Shown here: piece by piece, positions 53,772 to 63,148 of the stretch
Position numbering within the stretch: position 1 is the stretch's first letter
Layout: each line of letters starts with the position of its first letter
Assembly (NCBI GenBank): GCA_016705695.1
Contig: JADJLA010000001.1
Coordinates: forward strand, 186,001 to 250,000
DNA length: 64,000 bases
From: Sphingobacteriaceae bacterium
GTDB lineage: Bacteria > Bacteroidota > Bacteroidia > B-17B0 > Aurantibacillaceae
Direction: 5' to 3'
Notes under the pieces: model-generated
Told to the model about the DNA's origin: nothing
The model's database searches: none
What the model saw: the letters and a program-made list of their open reading frames with translations, nothing else
Made by a program: the position numbers and the translations under genes

Positions 53772-55106
53772 ATGTTAGTAAACACTCACTTATTTAAAAT
53801 GAAATTAGTTATGGTTCTAACCATTCTAATTTTCACAACCAATTCTGAGGCTCAAAATTGGTCGCTAAAACAGTGCATAGATACAGCTTTAGTGCATAAC
53901 AAAACGTTGAAAATAGCACAAGGCGATATTGAGATTGCTAATGAAAGGAACAAGGAAGCAAAAGGTGGTTTAGTGCCCAAATTGTATGGCAATGTTGACT
54001 ATCGGTACTACACTGATCTTCCGTATCAGTTACTCCCTGCATCTGTTTTTGGTGGACCGGCAGGCGTTTATAAAGAGGCTCAATTTGGTGTTCCTCATAA
54101 CTTAAATGCAAATCTAACGCTTGATGTGCCTTTATACAACCCTCAAGCTATTGGAGCAATTACCGTTTCAAAAAGAGCAAAAGAATTAAATCAAATACAG
54201 TTTCAACAAACCGAAGAGCAAGTGGTATTTGATGTTTCAAATTTGTATTACAATGCACAGTTAGTATCAAATCAGATTGTGTTTATCAAAAACGGATTAA
54301 GTAATAGCGAAAAACTACTTAGCAATATTCAATTGCTCTACTCACAACAAATGGTAAAGGGTACAGATGTAGATAAAATTAAACTTCAGCAAAGTCAGCT
54401 AAATACACAGTTAAGCAAGGCTAATGCACAGTACCAACAAATCATAAATCTATTAAAGCTTCAGTTAGGTATAACACCATCCCGACCAATTACAATTGAA
54501 GAAACATTTAGCACATCGTCAGAAGTAGTAAAGTATACAAGCAAACCAACCTCTGATATATTATTGTTTAATACGAAAGAACTGCTCTTGAAATCTGAAT
54601 TAAAAACTTTAAAACTTTCACATTTACCTTCTTTTTCACTTTATGGTACTTATGGAACTACCGGATTTGGAAACTACAGTGGTACAAATGATTTCTTTAA
54701 AACATACCCCATTGGATTTGCCGGGGTAAAAATGTCTTGGATGATATTCTCCGGTACTACTTTAGAACACAAGGTTTTTCAAAAGAGAGAAGAGATAAAG
54801 CAAAATACAACTCGATTAGAATTATTAAATGATAAACAAAACGTTCAGATAGAAAATGCACAAATGCAACATGAAGTTGCAAGTTCTAACCTGTTAAATG
54901 CCAAATCGCAATTGGCATTGGCAGAAACAATTTATTCTAAAACACTTATTCAGCAAAAGGAGGGTGTTGCCTCATTAACAGATGTTTTACTTTCTGATAA
55001 TACCCAAAAGGAAGCACAACAAAATTATTTGTCGGCATTGGTAGATGTGATGAAGGCAGACTTAGAACTAAAAAAAGTATCAGGAAATATTTTAAAAACG
55101 AAATAA
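53772..55106 (+). CDS. TolC-family outer-membrane efflux protein
   Basis: The 444-aa protein has a signal peptide (alternative start at 53799, MKLVMVLTILIFTTNSEAQ) and the TolC-type pattern of two long coiled-coil halves (LKQCIDTALVHNKTLKIAQG; later LAETIYSKTLIQQKEGVASLTDVLLSDN). It forms the outer-membrane channel of the tripartite pump encoded by the next two genes. Length is typical for the family. Confidence 0.93.
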   Translation: MLVNTHLFKMKLVMVLTILIFTTNSEAQNWSLKQCIDTALVHNKTLKIAQGDIEIANERNKEAKGGLVPKLYGNVDYRYYTDLPYQLLPASVFGGPAGVYKEAQFGVPHNLNANLTLDVPLYNPQAIGAITVSKRAKELNQIQFQQTEEQVVFDVSNLYYNAQLVSNQIVFIKNGLSNSEKLLSNIQLLYSQQMVKGTDVDKIKLQQSQLNTQLSKANAQYQQIINLLKLQLGITPSRPITIEETFSTSSEVVKYTSKPTSDILLFNTKELLLKSELKTLKLSHLPSFSLYGTYGTTGFGNYSGTNDFFKTYPIGFAGVKMSWMIFSGTTLEHKVFQKREEIKQNTTRLELLNDKQNVQIENAQMQHEVASSNLLNAKSQLALAETIYSKTLIQQKEGVASLTDVLLSDNTQKEAQQNYLSALVDVMKADLELKKVSGNILKTK

Positions 55107-55130
55107 ATTAATAATTAAAAATAACAGATA

Positions 55131-56195
55131 ATGAAAAAGGTTTTATACATCATCATACCATTGGCATTAATTGCAATTGTAGTCATAAAATTAAAAAGTA
55201 ATAAAGAAATCGTAAAAGATAAAGTTTATCAATATGATAAAGAGCAAGCTATCCATGTTCAGGTAGATACAATCAAATCGGAATTAATAGGAGCTGAATT
55301 TGCTTATTCAGGAACATTTGAACCTAATAAAGAGACTAAGCTTAGCGCTGAGATACAGGGCAAGATAAATGATGTTTTAGTTGATGTTGGAACTTTTGTA
55401 ACAAAGGGGCAATCATTAATTCAGTTAGATAATTCACTATTGAAATTGCAATTACAGTCAGCGGAGGTTCAAGTTGAAGGATTAGAAGCTGATGTAAAAC
55501 GATTTACTGTTTTAGCGAATGCAGATGCTGTACAAGGGGTTCAATTAGAAAAAGCAGAGTTAGGTTTAAAATCTGCAAAAGTTCAAAGAGCAACTTTACT
55601 TGAACAAATTAATAAAACAACCATAAAAGCACCCTTTAATGGAGTGGTTACTGCTAAACTTACTGAAGAGGGCGCATTTGCTGCACCGGGGGTGCCATTG
55701 CTTCAAATTACAGATATTTCAGTTTTAAAATTTACCGTTAATGTTTCTGAAAATGATTTGAGTTCATTTCAATTAAATCAAACCTTCTCGATTAATGCAG
55801 ATGCTTATTCAGATGTGCTATTGTCGGGTAAAGCAACAATGATAGGTAGTAAAGCCAATATGGGCAGTAGTTTTCCTGTTCAGTTTATTGTAAACAACAC
55901 ATCCGATTTAAAAATCAAATCGGGAATGTTTGGTAAAGTAACCCCGATAAATATCGGGGTGAAAAGTGAAAATCAAAAAACAGGAATCATTATACCGGCT
56001 TCTGCTATTGTTGGATCGTCAAGTCAACCACAAGTTTATAAAGTGAAGAACGGAAAGGCTGTTTTGCATGACATAAATATTGCGCAAAAAATAAAAAATA
56101 AAACTGTTGTATCAAAGGGATTAGAAGAAGGTGATGTGATCGTAACAAATGGATTTATTAATCTATTTGACAATGCGAATGTAACTGTTAAATAA
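55131..56195 (+). CDS. RND efflux periplasmic adaptor (membrane fusion protein)
   Basis: The 354-aa protein has an N-terminal membrane anchor (VLYIIIPLALIAIVVIKL). A lipoyl-like domain (LSAEIQGKINDVLVDVGTFVTKGQSLIQLD) follows, then a short helical hairpin, the second half of the lipoyl motif (TTIKAPFNGVVTAKLTEEGAFAAPG) and a beta-barrel domain. It connects the RND pump to the TolC channel. A perfect palindrome CCCCGATA-AA-TATCGGGG lies inside the gene at 55942-55959. Confidence 0.93.
   Translation: MKKVLYIIIPLALIAIVVIKLKSNKEIVKDKVYQYDKEQAIHVQVDTIKSELIGAEFAYSGTFEPNKETKLSAEIQGKINDVLVDVGTFVTKGQSLIQLDNSLLKLQLQSAEVQVEGLEADVKRFTVLANADAVQGVQLEKAELGLKSAKVQRATLLEQINKTTIKAPFNGVVTAKLTEEGAFAAPGVPLLQITDISVLKFTVNVSENDLSSFQLNQTFSINADAYSDVLLSGKATMIGSKANMGSSFPVQFIVNNTSDLKIKSGMFGKVTPINIGVKSENQKTGIIIPASAIVGSSSQPQVYKVKNGKAVLHDINIAQKIKNKTVVSKGLEEGDVIVTNGFINLFDNANVTVK
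55942..55959. repeat. Palindrome CCCCGATA-AA-TATCGGGG inside the adaptor gene
   Basis: A perfect 8-bp inverted repeat encodes part of TPINIGV. Its core CCCGATA/TATCGGG is the same as in the palindromes of the 97-bp repeats at 45369 and 45466. Confidence 0.7.
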
Positions 56196-56207
56196 AATAT
56201 TAGAATT

Positions 56208-59200
56208 ATGAATATTACAGAAATATCAATAAAACGTCCATCGCTGATAATTGTTCTTTTCAGCGTACTTACCTTATTGGGAGTTATAGGATATAAAAAT
56301 TTGAGTTATGAATTGATGCCTGATTTTAATCAACCTGTTGTGGTTATTAAAACTGTGTATCCCGGAGCAGAGCCCAACGAAGTAGAAACATCGGTATCTC
56401 GAAAAATAGAGGATGCTTTATCTAACTTAGAAGGAGTAGATTATTTGGTAACTAAATCTTTACCAAATGCATCTATCATTATTGCCAACCTGAAATATGG
56501 AACTGATTTGGATAAAACCATGCAAGATGCTCAACGCTACATTGACAATATTCGCAAAGATTTACCGCAGGATATTTTAAGTCCGGTAATGAGTAAAGTT
56601 TCTCCGAATGATTTACCTATCATGTCAATTAGTGCAACAAGTAACTTGCCTGCAACAGAGTTTTATCAAAAAATGAAAGACGAGTATCTTCCGCAAATTC
56701 AACAAATAAAAGGAGTTGCAGAGTTAATAATTTTGGGTGGAGAAGAAAGAGAGATACAGGTTAAAGCAAACCGAGATAAACTGAAATTATATAAAATTTC
56801 ATTGTATCAGGTTGTTGAGGCAATTAATCGTTCAGGCTTAGACTTACCTGCCGGAAAAGTACAAACGGATCAAGAGAATAACTCCGTTCGTTTAACCGGA
56901 AAGTTTGCAACGATTGATGATATAAAAAATGTTCAGGTTGCTATGCCAATGCCCGGTAGTCCGGTGTATGTGAAAGATGTTGCTCAGGTAGTTGATGGGA
57001 TAAAAGAAACAACCTCTATAAGCAGATACAACGGAAAAGATGGTATTGGGATTTTGCTTAAAAAACAAGGAGATGCCAATGCTGTTGATGTTTCAAAAAT
57101 GGTTCGTGCAAAATTTAAAAATATCGAAGCACAAAACAAAAATTCTGACGTAAAATTCATCATTGCAGATGATAGCACAGATAATACAATTGCAGCAGTT
57201 AATTCGGTTGTATTTGATTTGGGCTTAGCCGTTGTGTTAGTTTCATTAGTGATGCTTTTGTTTTTAAGAAGTTTCAGAAACTCCTTAATTGTTATCATTG
57301 CTATACCTACTTCGTTGGTTACTGCTTTTGCGGTGATGTGGCTTTTAGGATATACTTTGAACTTAATGACCCTACTCGCCATGTCTTTAATTATAGGAAT
57401 CTTAGTGGATGATGCAACTGTAGTTTTGGAAAATATTCAAAGGCATTTAGATATGGGAAAAGAAAAACGTACTGCTTCAATGGACGGACGTATGGAGATT
57501 GGATTTTCCGCTTTGTCGATCACATTGGTTGACGTGGTTGTGTTTTTACCGATATTATTTTTACAAGTGTTTGTGGCAGATATGCTCAAACAATTTTCGG
57601 TAGTTGTTGTAACTTCTACTTTAACAAGTTTACTAGTTGGCTTTACGCTTACACCTTGGTTGGCATCAAGAATAGGAAAGAAAGAAGATTTACAACCAAC
57701 CAACTTCTTCAATCGGTTTTTACTTGGATTTGAACATCAATTAGAAAAATTCACCAATTGGTATGGCAAACAATTAGAATGGATACTCAGCCACAAATTA
57801 ATTTTTACAGGAATAGTTATTTTACTTTTCATGGTTACTTTAGGAATAATGAAACAAGGTATCATTGGGAAAGAGCTTATCTCTACCGGTGATCAGGGTA
57901 AATTTCGTATGGCTTTAGAGTTTGATAAATCAACTTCCATTCAACAAAACAATTTAATCGCTCAAAAAATTGAAACGTATATCATTCAACAATCAGATGT
58001 CTCCACTGTGTTTAGCAATATTGGTGGACCAAGCACGGGCATTGGAAGTTTAGGTGTAGGATCAGCTAATAAAACTGAATTTACTATTCAGTTGAAATCT
58101 GCTAAAGAACGAAACAACCAACCTACTGAAGCGTTTATGAAAAAACTTCGGGAAGAATTAAAAATGAAATTTCCCGGAATAAATTATTCAATGGCTGCAT
58201 TAGGATTGATCCCACGTTCAGCCCCAATAGAAATTACTTTAAGCGGAAGCAATTTAGATTTGGTAATGAAAACTGGTAATGAATTAAAATCTGTGATTGA
58301 AAAAATACCGGGTTCAGATAATGTTCGTTTATCGGTAGAACAAGGTAGTCCTGAATACAAAATAATTCCCGACAAAGATAAAATGCAACGCTTAGGATTA
58401 ACGACAGCTTATGTTGGCATGAATTTAAGAACTGCTTTTACAGGTAATGATGATGCAACATTAACAGAAAACGGAACAGAATATCCTGTAAGAATTTGGT
58501 TTGACGGTTACAGTAGACAAAATTATGAAGATGTGCAACGTCTCTCTATTGTTAATCCAATGGGCTTACCTGTAGAAGTGTCGCAATTTGCAACCGTGGA
58601 ACGAGATAATTCTCCATCCCTTTTGGAAAGAAAAGATCGTCAGCCAGCTGTTACGCTTACATCCGATGCACTTGGCAGACCTTCGGGAACAGTTGCCGAT
58701 GATGTAGTTGCTTATCTTAAAAACAATCCATTACCCGATGGAATTCAAATGACTTGGGGTAGTGATATCAAAAGACAAAATGATAGTTTTGGCGCATTGG
58801 GTTCTGTTCTATTAATTTCATTTCTATTGATTTATTTAATCATGGTGGCTTTATATGATAGTTTCGTTTATCCTTTTGTGGTATTGTTTTCAATTCCCGT
58901 AGCTGCTATTGGTGCATTTTTAGCATTGAATTTGTCATTAAACAATCTTAGTTTATTTGCATTGCTTGGGTTAATTATGCTCATGGGTTTAGTAGTAAAA
59001 AACGCCATATTAATTGTGGATTTTACAAATCAATTAAAAGCAGAGGGGAAACATTTCAAAGAAGCTCTGATCATTGCAGGAAAAGGTCGGATGCGTCCAA
59101 TTTTAATGACAACCATAGCCATGATCATTGGAATGTTACCAATTGCCCTGGGTAAAGGAACTGCAAGTGAATGGAAAAACGGATTGGCTTGGGTAATTAT

Positions 59201-59315
59201 TGGTGGACTTTTTTCATCATTGATCTTAACTGTTTATTTAGTTCCAATGGTGTATTATTTAGTGGATAGAGTTAAAGAAAAGTATAATTCAACATATCGT
59301 CAGAATGAATTGTAA
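56208..59315 (+). CDS. RND-family efflux pump (HAE1-like permease)
   Basis: The 1035-aa inner-membrane proton antiporter has 12 helices and two large periplasmic loops. The first helix is preceded by ITEISIKRPSLIIVLFSVL; the proton-relay Asp pair is in GILVDDATVVLENIQRHL (Asp401-Asp402), and the TM10 Lys in LMGLVVKNAILIVDF. It uses the TolC-like channel and the adaptor encoded just upstream to expel drugs or other toxic compounds. The substrate range is not readable. Confidence 0.95.
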   Translation: MNITEISIKRPSLIIVLFSVLTLLGVIGYKNLSYELMPDFNQPVVVIKTVYPGAEPNEVETSVSRKIEDALSNLEGVDYLVTKSLPNASIIIANLKYGTDLDKTMQDAQRYIDNIRKDLPQDILSPVMSKVSPNDLPIMSISATSNLPATEFYQKMKDEYLPQIQQIKGVAELIILGGEEREIQVKANRDKLKLYKISLYQVVEAINRSGLDLPAGKVQTDQENNSVRLTGKFATIDDIKNVQVAMPMPGSPVYVKDVAQVVDGIKETTSISRYNGKDGIGILLKKQGDANAVDVSKMVRAKFKNIEAQNKNSDVKFIIADDSTDNTIAAVNSVVFDLGLAVVLVSLVMLLFLRSFRNSLIVIIAIPTSLVTAFAVMWLLGYTLNLMTLLAMSLIIGILVDDATVVLENIQRHLDMGKEKRTASMDGRMEIGFSALSITLVDVVVFLPILFLQVFVADMLKQFSVVVVTSTLTSLLVGFTLTPWLASRIGKKEDLQPTNFFNRFLLGFEHQLEKFTNWYGKQLEWILSHKLIFTGIVILLFMVTLGIMKQGIIGKELISTGDQGKFRMALEFDKSTSIQQNNLIAQKIETYIIQQSDVSTVFSNIGGPSTGIGSLGVGSANKTEFTIQLKSAKERNNQPTEAFMKKLREELKMKFPGINYSMAALGLIPRSAPIEITLSGSNLDLVMKTGNELKSVIEKIPGSDNVRLSVEQGSPEYKIIPDKDKMQRLGLTTAYVGMNLRTAFTGNDDATLTENGTEYPVRIWFDGYSRQNYEDVQRLSIVNPMGLPVEVSQFATVERDNSPSLLERKDRQPAVTLTSDALGRPSGTVADDVVAYLKNNPLPDGIQMTWGSDIKRQNDSFGALGSVLLISFLLIYLIMVALYDSFVYPFVVLFSIPVAAIGAFLALNLSLNNLSLFALLGLIMLMGLVVKNAILIVDFTNQLKAEGKHFKEALIIAGKGRMRPILMTTIAMIIGMLPIALGKGTASEWKNGLAWVIIGGLFSSLILTVYLVPMVYYLVDRVKEKYNSTYRQNEL

Positions 59316-59408
59316 ACTAGAAATATTTTGGGAAGTTTAATTTCTTAAACTCCATTATCGCTTTAAAATCAGCAAAAAAAGTAGATAAATCGAGGCTTTC
59401 GGGCACAT

Positions 59409-59450
59409 AGCCTCTCAGTCCCGATATCTGCTGGGATGAGAGGCTTTTTT
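59409..59450 (+). terminator. Rho-independent terminator after the RND operon
   Basis: AGCCTCTCAGTCCC pairs (one bulge) with GGGATGAGAGGCT, followed by T's. It ends the efflux transcript in the 252-bp gap before the next gene; the rest of that gap holds nothing I recognise. Confidence 0.85.
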
Positions 59451-59567
59451 ATGTATTTCCTCCAGGATCCATAAGAATAGTGCCATGAAAGTTACGTTTT
59501 AACTAATCTTGGCTTAATTATTGTTTAGTACTTCTACGTATATTTAAGCTCATTTTAAATCATTTAT

Positions 59568-60083
59568 ATGAATAAAACGGCATCTGTTATCAAGCTATTA
59601 GCGGCGCTCATCTGCGCTTCTGGTATTTTTTTTACCGCTTGTAAAAAGGAAGAAATTCAAGGTCCTAAGGGGGATCCCGGAACGAACGGTATTGGTGGAA
59701 ACGCAACTATAGTTTCAACAAATACGTTTATAGTAAATACTAGTTCGTGGGTTGCTGATACCTCTGCCGAATGCTTAAAAGTGACAATAAGCTTTCCCTC
59801 ACTTACCCAAACAGTAGTTGATAAAGGAGGCGTTAAAGTGTATAGACAAACCGGTACGGTATGGTCGGAATTACCAATTACAACAACTGATCTTTTTACC
59901 CAATTTGGTTTCGATGTGGGTAATTTATATCTGAATTATATTAATATCGAAGGTGGCTTGCCGGGAACTCCGCCTCCTACTGAAAGATACAGGATGGTTA
60001 TTGTTTCTGAGGCACAAAAAAATTCCAACCCGTTTTCCAATAATGGAGCGCAAATTGAAAATGTAAGAGCAATTGTTAAGTAA
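59568..60083 (+). CDS. Lipoprotein with short collagen-like segment
   Basis: The 171-aa protein has a lipobox (GIFFTAC, Cys25) and then KKEEIQGPKGDPGTNGIGGN, two or three Gly-x-y collagen-type triplets, before a beta-rich domain (FIVNTSSWVADTSAE, TQTVVDKGGVKVYRQTG, LYLNYINIEGGLPG). The downstream gene is a related paralogue. Such short-collagen lipoproteins are common in Bacteroidota; the function is unknown. It is probably anchored in the outer membrane. Confidence 0.85.
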   Translation: MNKTASVIKLLAALICASGIFFTACKKEEIQGPKGDPGTNGIGGNATIVSTNTFIVNTSSWVADTSAECLKVTISFPSLTQTVVDKGGVKVYRQTGTVWSELPITTTDLFTQFGFDVGNLYLNYINIEGGLPGTPPPTERYRMVIVSEAQKNSNPFSNNGAQIENVRAIVK

Positions 60084-60102
60084 GGTATATACTCCTTCGA
60101 TC

Positions 60103-60534
60103 ATGAGAAATTCAACTATAAAAACACTTTTATTAGCGATCCCTTTTCTACTATTTGCGCTTAGTTCTTGCAAAAAGGATGTTGCAGGACCTAAAGGCGA
60201 CCCTGGCACAAATGGTGGCACAGGAAACCTAAAAAAATCTGAACGAACATTTACTGTACAAGCTTCCTCTTGGATGAATAATTGGGGATTTTATTCTACC
60301 AATGTATATTTTCCTGAGATCACAAACGACGTGATAACAAAGGGAGAAGTTAAAGTATATATGCAAATTGGAACGCAATGGTGGAGCTTGCCTTATGCTG
60401 TAGGGGATATTATGATGCATCAATCAATCGAATTGGACTATCTTCATTTAAACTATTCTAGGATCCATGGTGTTCCACCTTCTTCACCTGGTGTGGTAAC
60501 ATTTAGGGTGGTGGTTTTTGCCCCGGTTAATTAA
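60103..60534 (+). CDS. Lipoprotein with short collagen-like segment, paralogue
   Basis: The protein has 143 aa from ATG 60103, chosen because the signal peptide begins there. It shares the upstream gene's plan: lipobox LFALSSC, then KKDVAGPKGDPGTNGGTG and a domain with FTVQASSWMNNWG, ITKGEVKVYMQIG and LDYLHLNYSRIHGVPPSSPG. The first 25 mature residues are nearly identical between the two while the domains have diverged, so this is a tandem duplication. A terminator follows. Confidence 0.84.
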   Translation: MRNSTIKTLLLAIPFLLFALSSCKKDVAGPKGDPGTNGGTGNLKKSERTFTVQASSWMNNWGFYSTNVYFPEITNDVITKGEVKVYMQIGTQWWSLPYAVGDIMMHQSIELDYLHLNYSRIHGVPPSSPGVVTFRVVVFAPVN

Positions 60535-60557
60535 TTTCACTTTCATATTTTTCATTG

Positions 60558-60586
60558 GACGGAGACAAATCGCTCCGTCTTTTTTG
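60558..60586 (+). terminator. Rho-independent terminator after the lipoprotein pair
   Basis: GACGGAG pairs with CTCCGTC around an 8-nt loop, then T7. It marks the end of the lipoprotein transcript; 60587-60720 contains nothing else I can identify. Confidence 0.88.
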
Positions 60587-60731
60587 TTTTAAAAGAATAT
60601 CATTTCAAGCAATTTAATTTTACAGACTTGGTAATTATAAACAAATCTCTTTTATACTTTAATATATTACAGTTTAAATTAAGCGGCGCTTTTCCTATAT
60701 TTAACCAAATAAGTTTTGATAGTTGATTATC

Positions 60732-60776
60732 TGTAACAATTGTAACCGTTAAATGCGCATACACATTTTACCTTTG
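60732..60776 (+). promoter_or_regulatory. Promoter of tauE/safE gene with a degenerate Crp/Fnr-type site
   Basis: TGTAAC-AATT-GTAACC (60732-60747, centre 60739.5) resembles TGTAAC-N4-GTTACA with the right half degenerate. A -7 box TACCTTTG starts at 60769, 29.5 bp from the centre. The same distance is found at the two following promoters. No -33 TTG is present. Confidence 0.5.
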
Positions 60777-60793
60777 TGGTCATAAAATAAAAA

Positions 60794-61615
60794 ATGGAAA
60801 TTTTCGGTTACATATCTTCGATCATTATTGGCATATCACTTGGTTTAATTGGCGGCGGCGGTTCTATACTAACAGTTCCTGTATTGGTTTATTTATTTGG
60901 CGTTGAGCCCATCATGGCTACTGCCTATTCACTTTTTATTGTTGGAACAAGCAGTTTAGTTGGAGCCTTCCCAAAACACAAACAAGGTTTAATTAGTTTA
61001 AAAACTGCTATTGTTTTTGGTGTCCCATCAATTATTTCGGTATTTGCTACTCGCAAATTCATTGTGCCTTCTATTCCCACCGAAGTATTTCACTTAGGAG
61101 AATTTGTGGTAACTAAATCTATTTTAATGATGGTTCTCTTCGCAATTTTAATGGTTGCGGCCTCTGTATCCATGATCCGAGAGAAAAAAAATAAATCAAA
61201 TGGAACCGATGTTGAAGAGCAAAAATTCAATTATCCAATGATCATTGTTGAAGGTTTAGTTGTTGGTGTATTAACCGGATTAGTTGGGGCCGGCGGTGGA
61301 TTTTTAATTATCCCAGCGTTAGTAATGTTAAGTAAACTTCCAATGAAAATGGCAGTTGGCACGTCTTTGTTGATCATTGCTGCCAAATCGTTAATTGGTT
61401 TTATGGGCGATATTTCTACACATGCTTCCAATATGGATTGGAAATTATTAATGATCGTTACAGCTTTAGCTATTGCTGGAATTTTTGTGGGCAATGCCTT
61501 ATCTAAAAAAATAGATGGCAACAAGCTCAAAAAAGGCTTCGGTTGGTTTGTATTGGTAATGGGTATTTACATTATCGTTAACGAATTATTTCTTAAAACC
61601 GGCGCTGGCCATTAA
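60794..61615 (+). CDS. TauE/SafE-family sulfite/organosulfur exporter
   Basis: The 273-aa protein has about 8 helices in two repeats with the family's glycine-rich motifs: SIIIGISLGLIGGGGSILTVPVLVYL and VVGVLTGLVGAGGGFLIIPALVML. Members export sulfite, sulfoacetate or other small sulfur anions. Next to a persulfide-type MBL-rhodanese gene it is probably part of a sulfide/sulfite handling module. Confidence 0.92.
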   Translation: MEIFGYISSIIIGISLGLIGGGGSILTVPVLVYLFGVEPIMATAYSLFIVGTSSLVGAFPKHKQGLISLKTAIVFGVPSIISVFATRKFIVPSIPTEVFHLGEFVVTKSILMMVLFAILMVAASVSMIREKKNKSNGTDVEEQKFNYPMIIVEGLVVGVLTGLVGAGGGFLIIPALVMLSKLPMKMAVGTSLLIIAAKSLIGFMGDISTHASNMDWKLLMIVTALAIAGIFVGNALSKKIDGNKLKKGFGWFVLVMGIYIIVNELFLKTGAGH

Positions 61616-61632
61616 TGTAACTATTGTTACAT
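61615..61632. promoter_or_regulatory. Palindromic Crp/Fnr-type site 1 (ATGTAAC-N4-GTTACAT)
   Basis: The 7-bp arms are perfect (ATGTAAC and GTTACAT, spacer TATT). The first base is the last base of the TauE/SafE stop codon. Its centre is 28 bp upstream of that of site 2. Confidence 0.72.
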
Positions 61633-61642
61633 CTAAAAACAT

Positions 61643-61660
61643 ATGTAACTCCTGTTACAT
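61643..61660. promoter_or_regulatory. Palindromic Crp/Fnr-type site 2 (ATGTAAC-N4-GTTACAT)
   Basis: Perfect arms with spacer TCCT, centre 61651.5, exactly 29.5 bp before the TAACTTTG -7 box at 61681. With a start point near 61693 the site is centred at about -42, the usual class II activator position. Confidence 0.75.
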
Positions 61661-61680
61661 ACTTTCTTCAATCAACTCTC

Positions 61681-61688
61681 TAACTTTG
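61681..61688 (+). promoter_or_regulatory. -7 promoter box of the MBL-rhodanese gene
   Basis: TAACTTTG, a full TAnnTTTG match, 43 bp upstream of the ATG. There is no TTG at the -33 position; the palindromic site occupies that region instead. Confidence 0.6.
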
Positions 61689-61730
61689 TATAAGTAAATC
61701 AAACAACATTAACTATAAAAAACAAACGTA

Positions 61731-63143
61731 ATGAAAATAGAACAAATTTATACCGGATGTTTAGCGCAAGGCGCATATTACATTACTTCAAACGGCGAAG
61801 CCGCAATTATTGATCCCTTGCGCGAAGTTCAACCCTATATTGATCGAGCTGCGAAAGATGGCGTTAAGATCAAATATATTTTTGAAACACATTTCCATGC
61901 TGATTTTGTATCGGGTCATTTAGATCTAAGCAAAAAAACAGGAGCCCCAATTGTTTATGGCCCAACAGCGAATCCCGAATTTAAATCAATTATTGCATTA
62001 GATGGTGAAGAATTTAAACTAGGTGATGTTACAATTAAAGTGTTACATACACCTGGTCATACCATGGAAAGCTCTTGCTTTTTATTAAGAGATGAGAACG
62101 GAAAGGATATAGCTTTGTTCAGCGGTGATACATTATTCTTAGGAGATGTTGGTCGCCCCGATCTTGCCCAAAAAGCAGCATCAATGACGCAAGAAGAATT
62201 AGCAGGCTTGCTTTACGAATCGTTAACCAAAAAAATAATGCCTTTGGCAGATGATATTACAGTATATCCTGCTCACGGTGCCGGAAGCGCTTGCGGAAAA
62301 AACATGATGAAGGAAACCGTAGACACTTTAGGTAATCAAAAGAAAATGAATTACGCCTTGAATCAACCAAACAAAGAGGAATTTATTAAAGCGGTTACCG
62401 ATGGTTTATTACCTCCTCCGGCTTATTTTCCAATGAATGTTGCCATGAACAAAAAAGGATATGAGAGTTTTGATAAAGTATTAAGCAATGGAATGAGAGC
62501 CCTAAACCCCGATGCGTTTGAAGCCGCGGTAGAAGTTACTGATGCTATTGTTTTAGATACTCGCCCTGCAGCTGATTTTGCAAAAGGATTTATTCCACGT
62601 TCCATTAGTATTGGCATCAATGGCGATTTTGCTCCTTGGGTTGGCGCCTTAGTAAAGGATGTAAAACAGTCTCTGTTAATTATTGCACCGCTTGGTATGG
62701 AAGAGGAAGTTGTGACACGATTAAGTAGGGTAGGTTTTGATAATATACTTGGTCATTTAGAAGGTGGTTTTGAAGCTTGGAAAGCCACCGGAAAAGAAAC
62801 AGATACCGTTGATCGTATTCCGGCAACACAATTTGCAAAAGAGTTTGATGTAAAGGCAGGTAATGTAATTGATGTTAGAAGAGAAAGCGAATACCGTGCA
62901 GAGCATGTGGATGAAGCCTTCAATAAACCATTAGATCAAATAAATAATTGGTTTATAGACATGGATGCAAATAAACCTTTTTATATTCATTGTGCAGGAG
63001 GATATAGAAGTATGATTGCAGCGAGTATTTTAAAGTCGCGTGGCGTACATAATTTTAAAGAGGTAGAAGGTGGATTTAAATCTATTGCCGAAACGGCAGT
63101 ACCTAAAACCGATTACGTTTGTCAAAGTAAATTACAAAAGTAA
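61731..63143 (+). CDS. MBL-fold hydrolase fused to two rhodanese domains (persulfide dioxygenase-like)
   Basis: The 470-aa protein starts with a glyoxalase II/ETHE1-like MBL domain (residues 1-~250): ETHFHADFVSGHLDL, LHTPGHTMESSCFLL, FSGDTLFLGDVGRPDL and VYPAHGAGSACGKN. Two rhodanese domains follow (~265-355 and ~370-465). The first has no Cys at its active-site loop (LLIIAPLGMEEEV), while the second does (FYIHCAGGYRSM). Such fusions oxidise glutathione- or protein-persulfide and transfer sulfur. It is probably sulfide detoxification in the cytoplasm. Confidence 0.93.
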   Translation: MKIEQIYTGCLAQGAYYITSNGEAAIIDPLREVQPYIDRAAKDGVKIKYIFETHFHADFVSGHLDLSKKTGAPIVYGPTANPEFKSIIALDGEEFKLGDVTIKVLHTPGHTMESSCFLLRDENGKDIALFSGDTLFLGDVGRPDLAQKAASMTQEELAGLLYESLTKKIMPLADDITVYPAHGAGSACGKNMMKETVDTLGNQKKMNYALNQPNKEEFIKAVTDGLLPPPAYFPMNVAMNKKGYESFDKVLSNGMRALNPDAFEAAVEVTDAIVLDTRPAADFAKGFIPRSISIGINGDFAPWVGALVKDVKQSLLIIAPLGMEEEVVTRLSRVGFDNILGHLEGGFEAWKATGKETDTVDRIPATQFAKEFDVKAGNVIDVRRESEYRAEHVDEAFNKPLDQINNWFIDMDANKPFYIHCAGGYRSMIAASILKSRGVHNFKEVEGGFKSIAETAVPKTDYVCQSKLQK

Positions 63144-63148
63144 TACAA

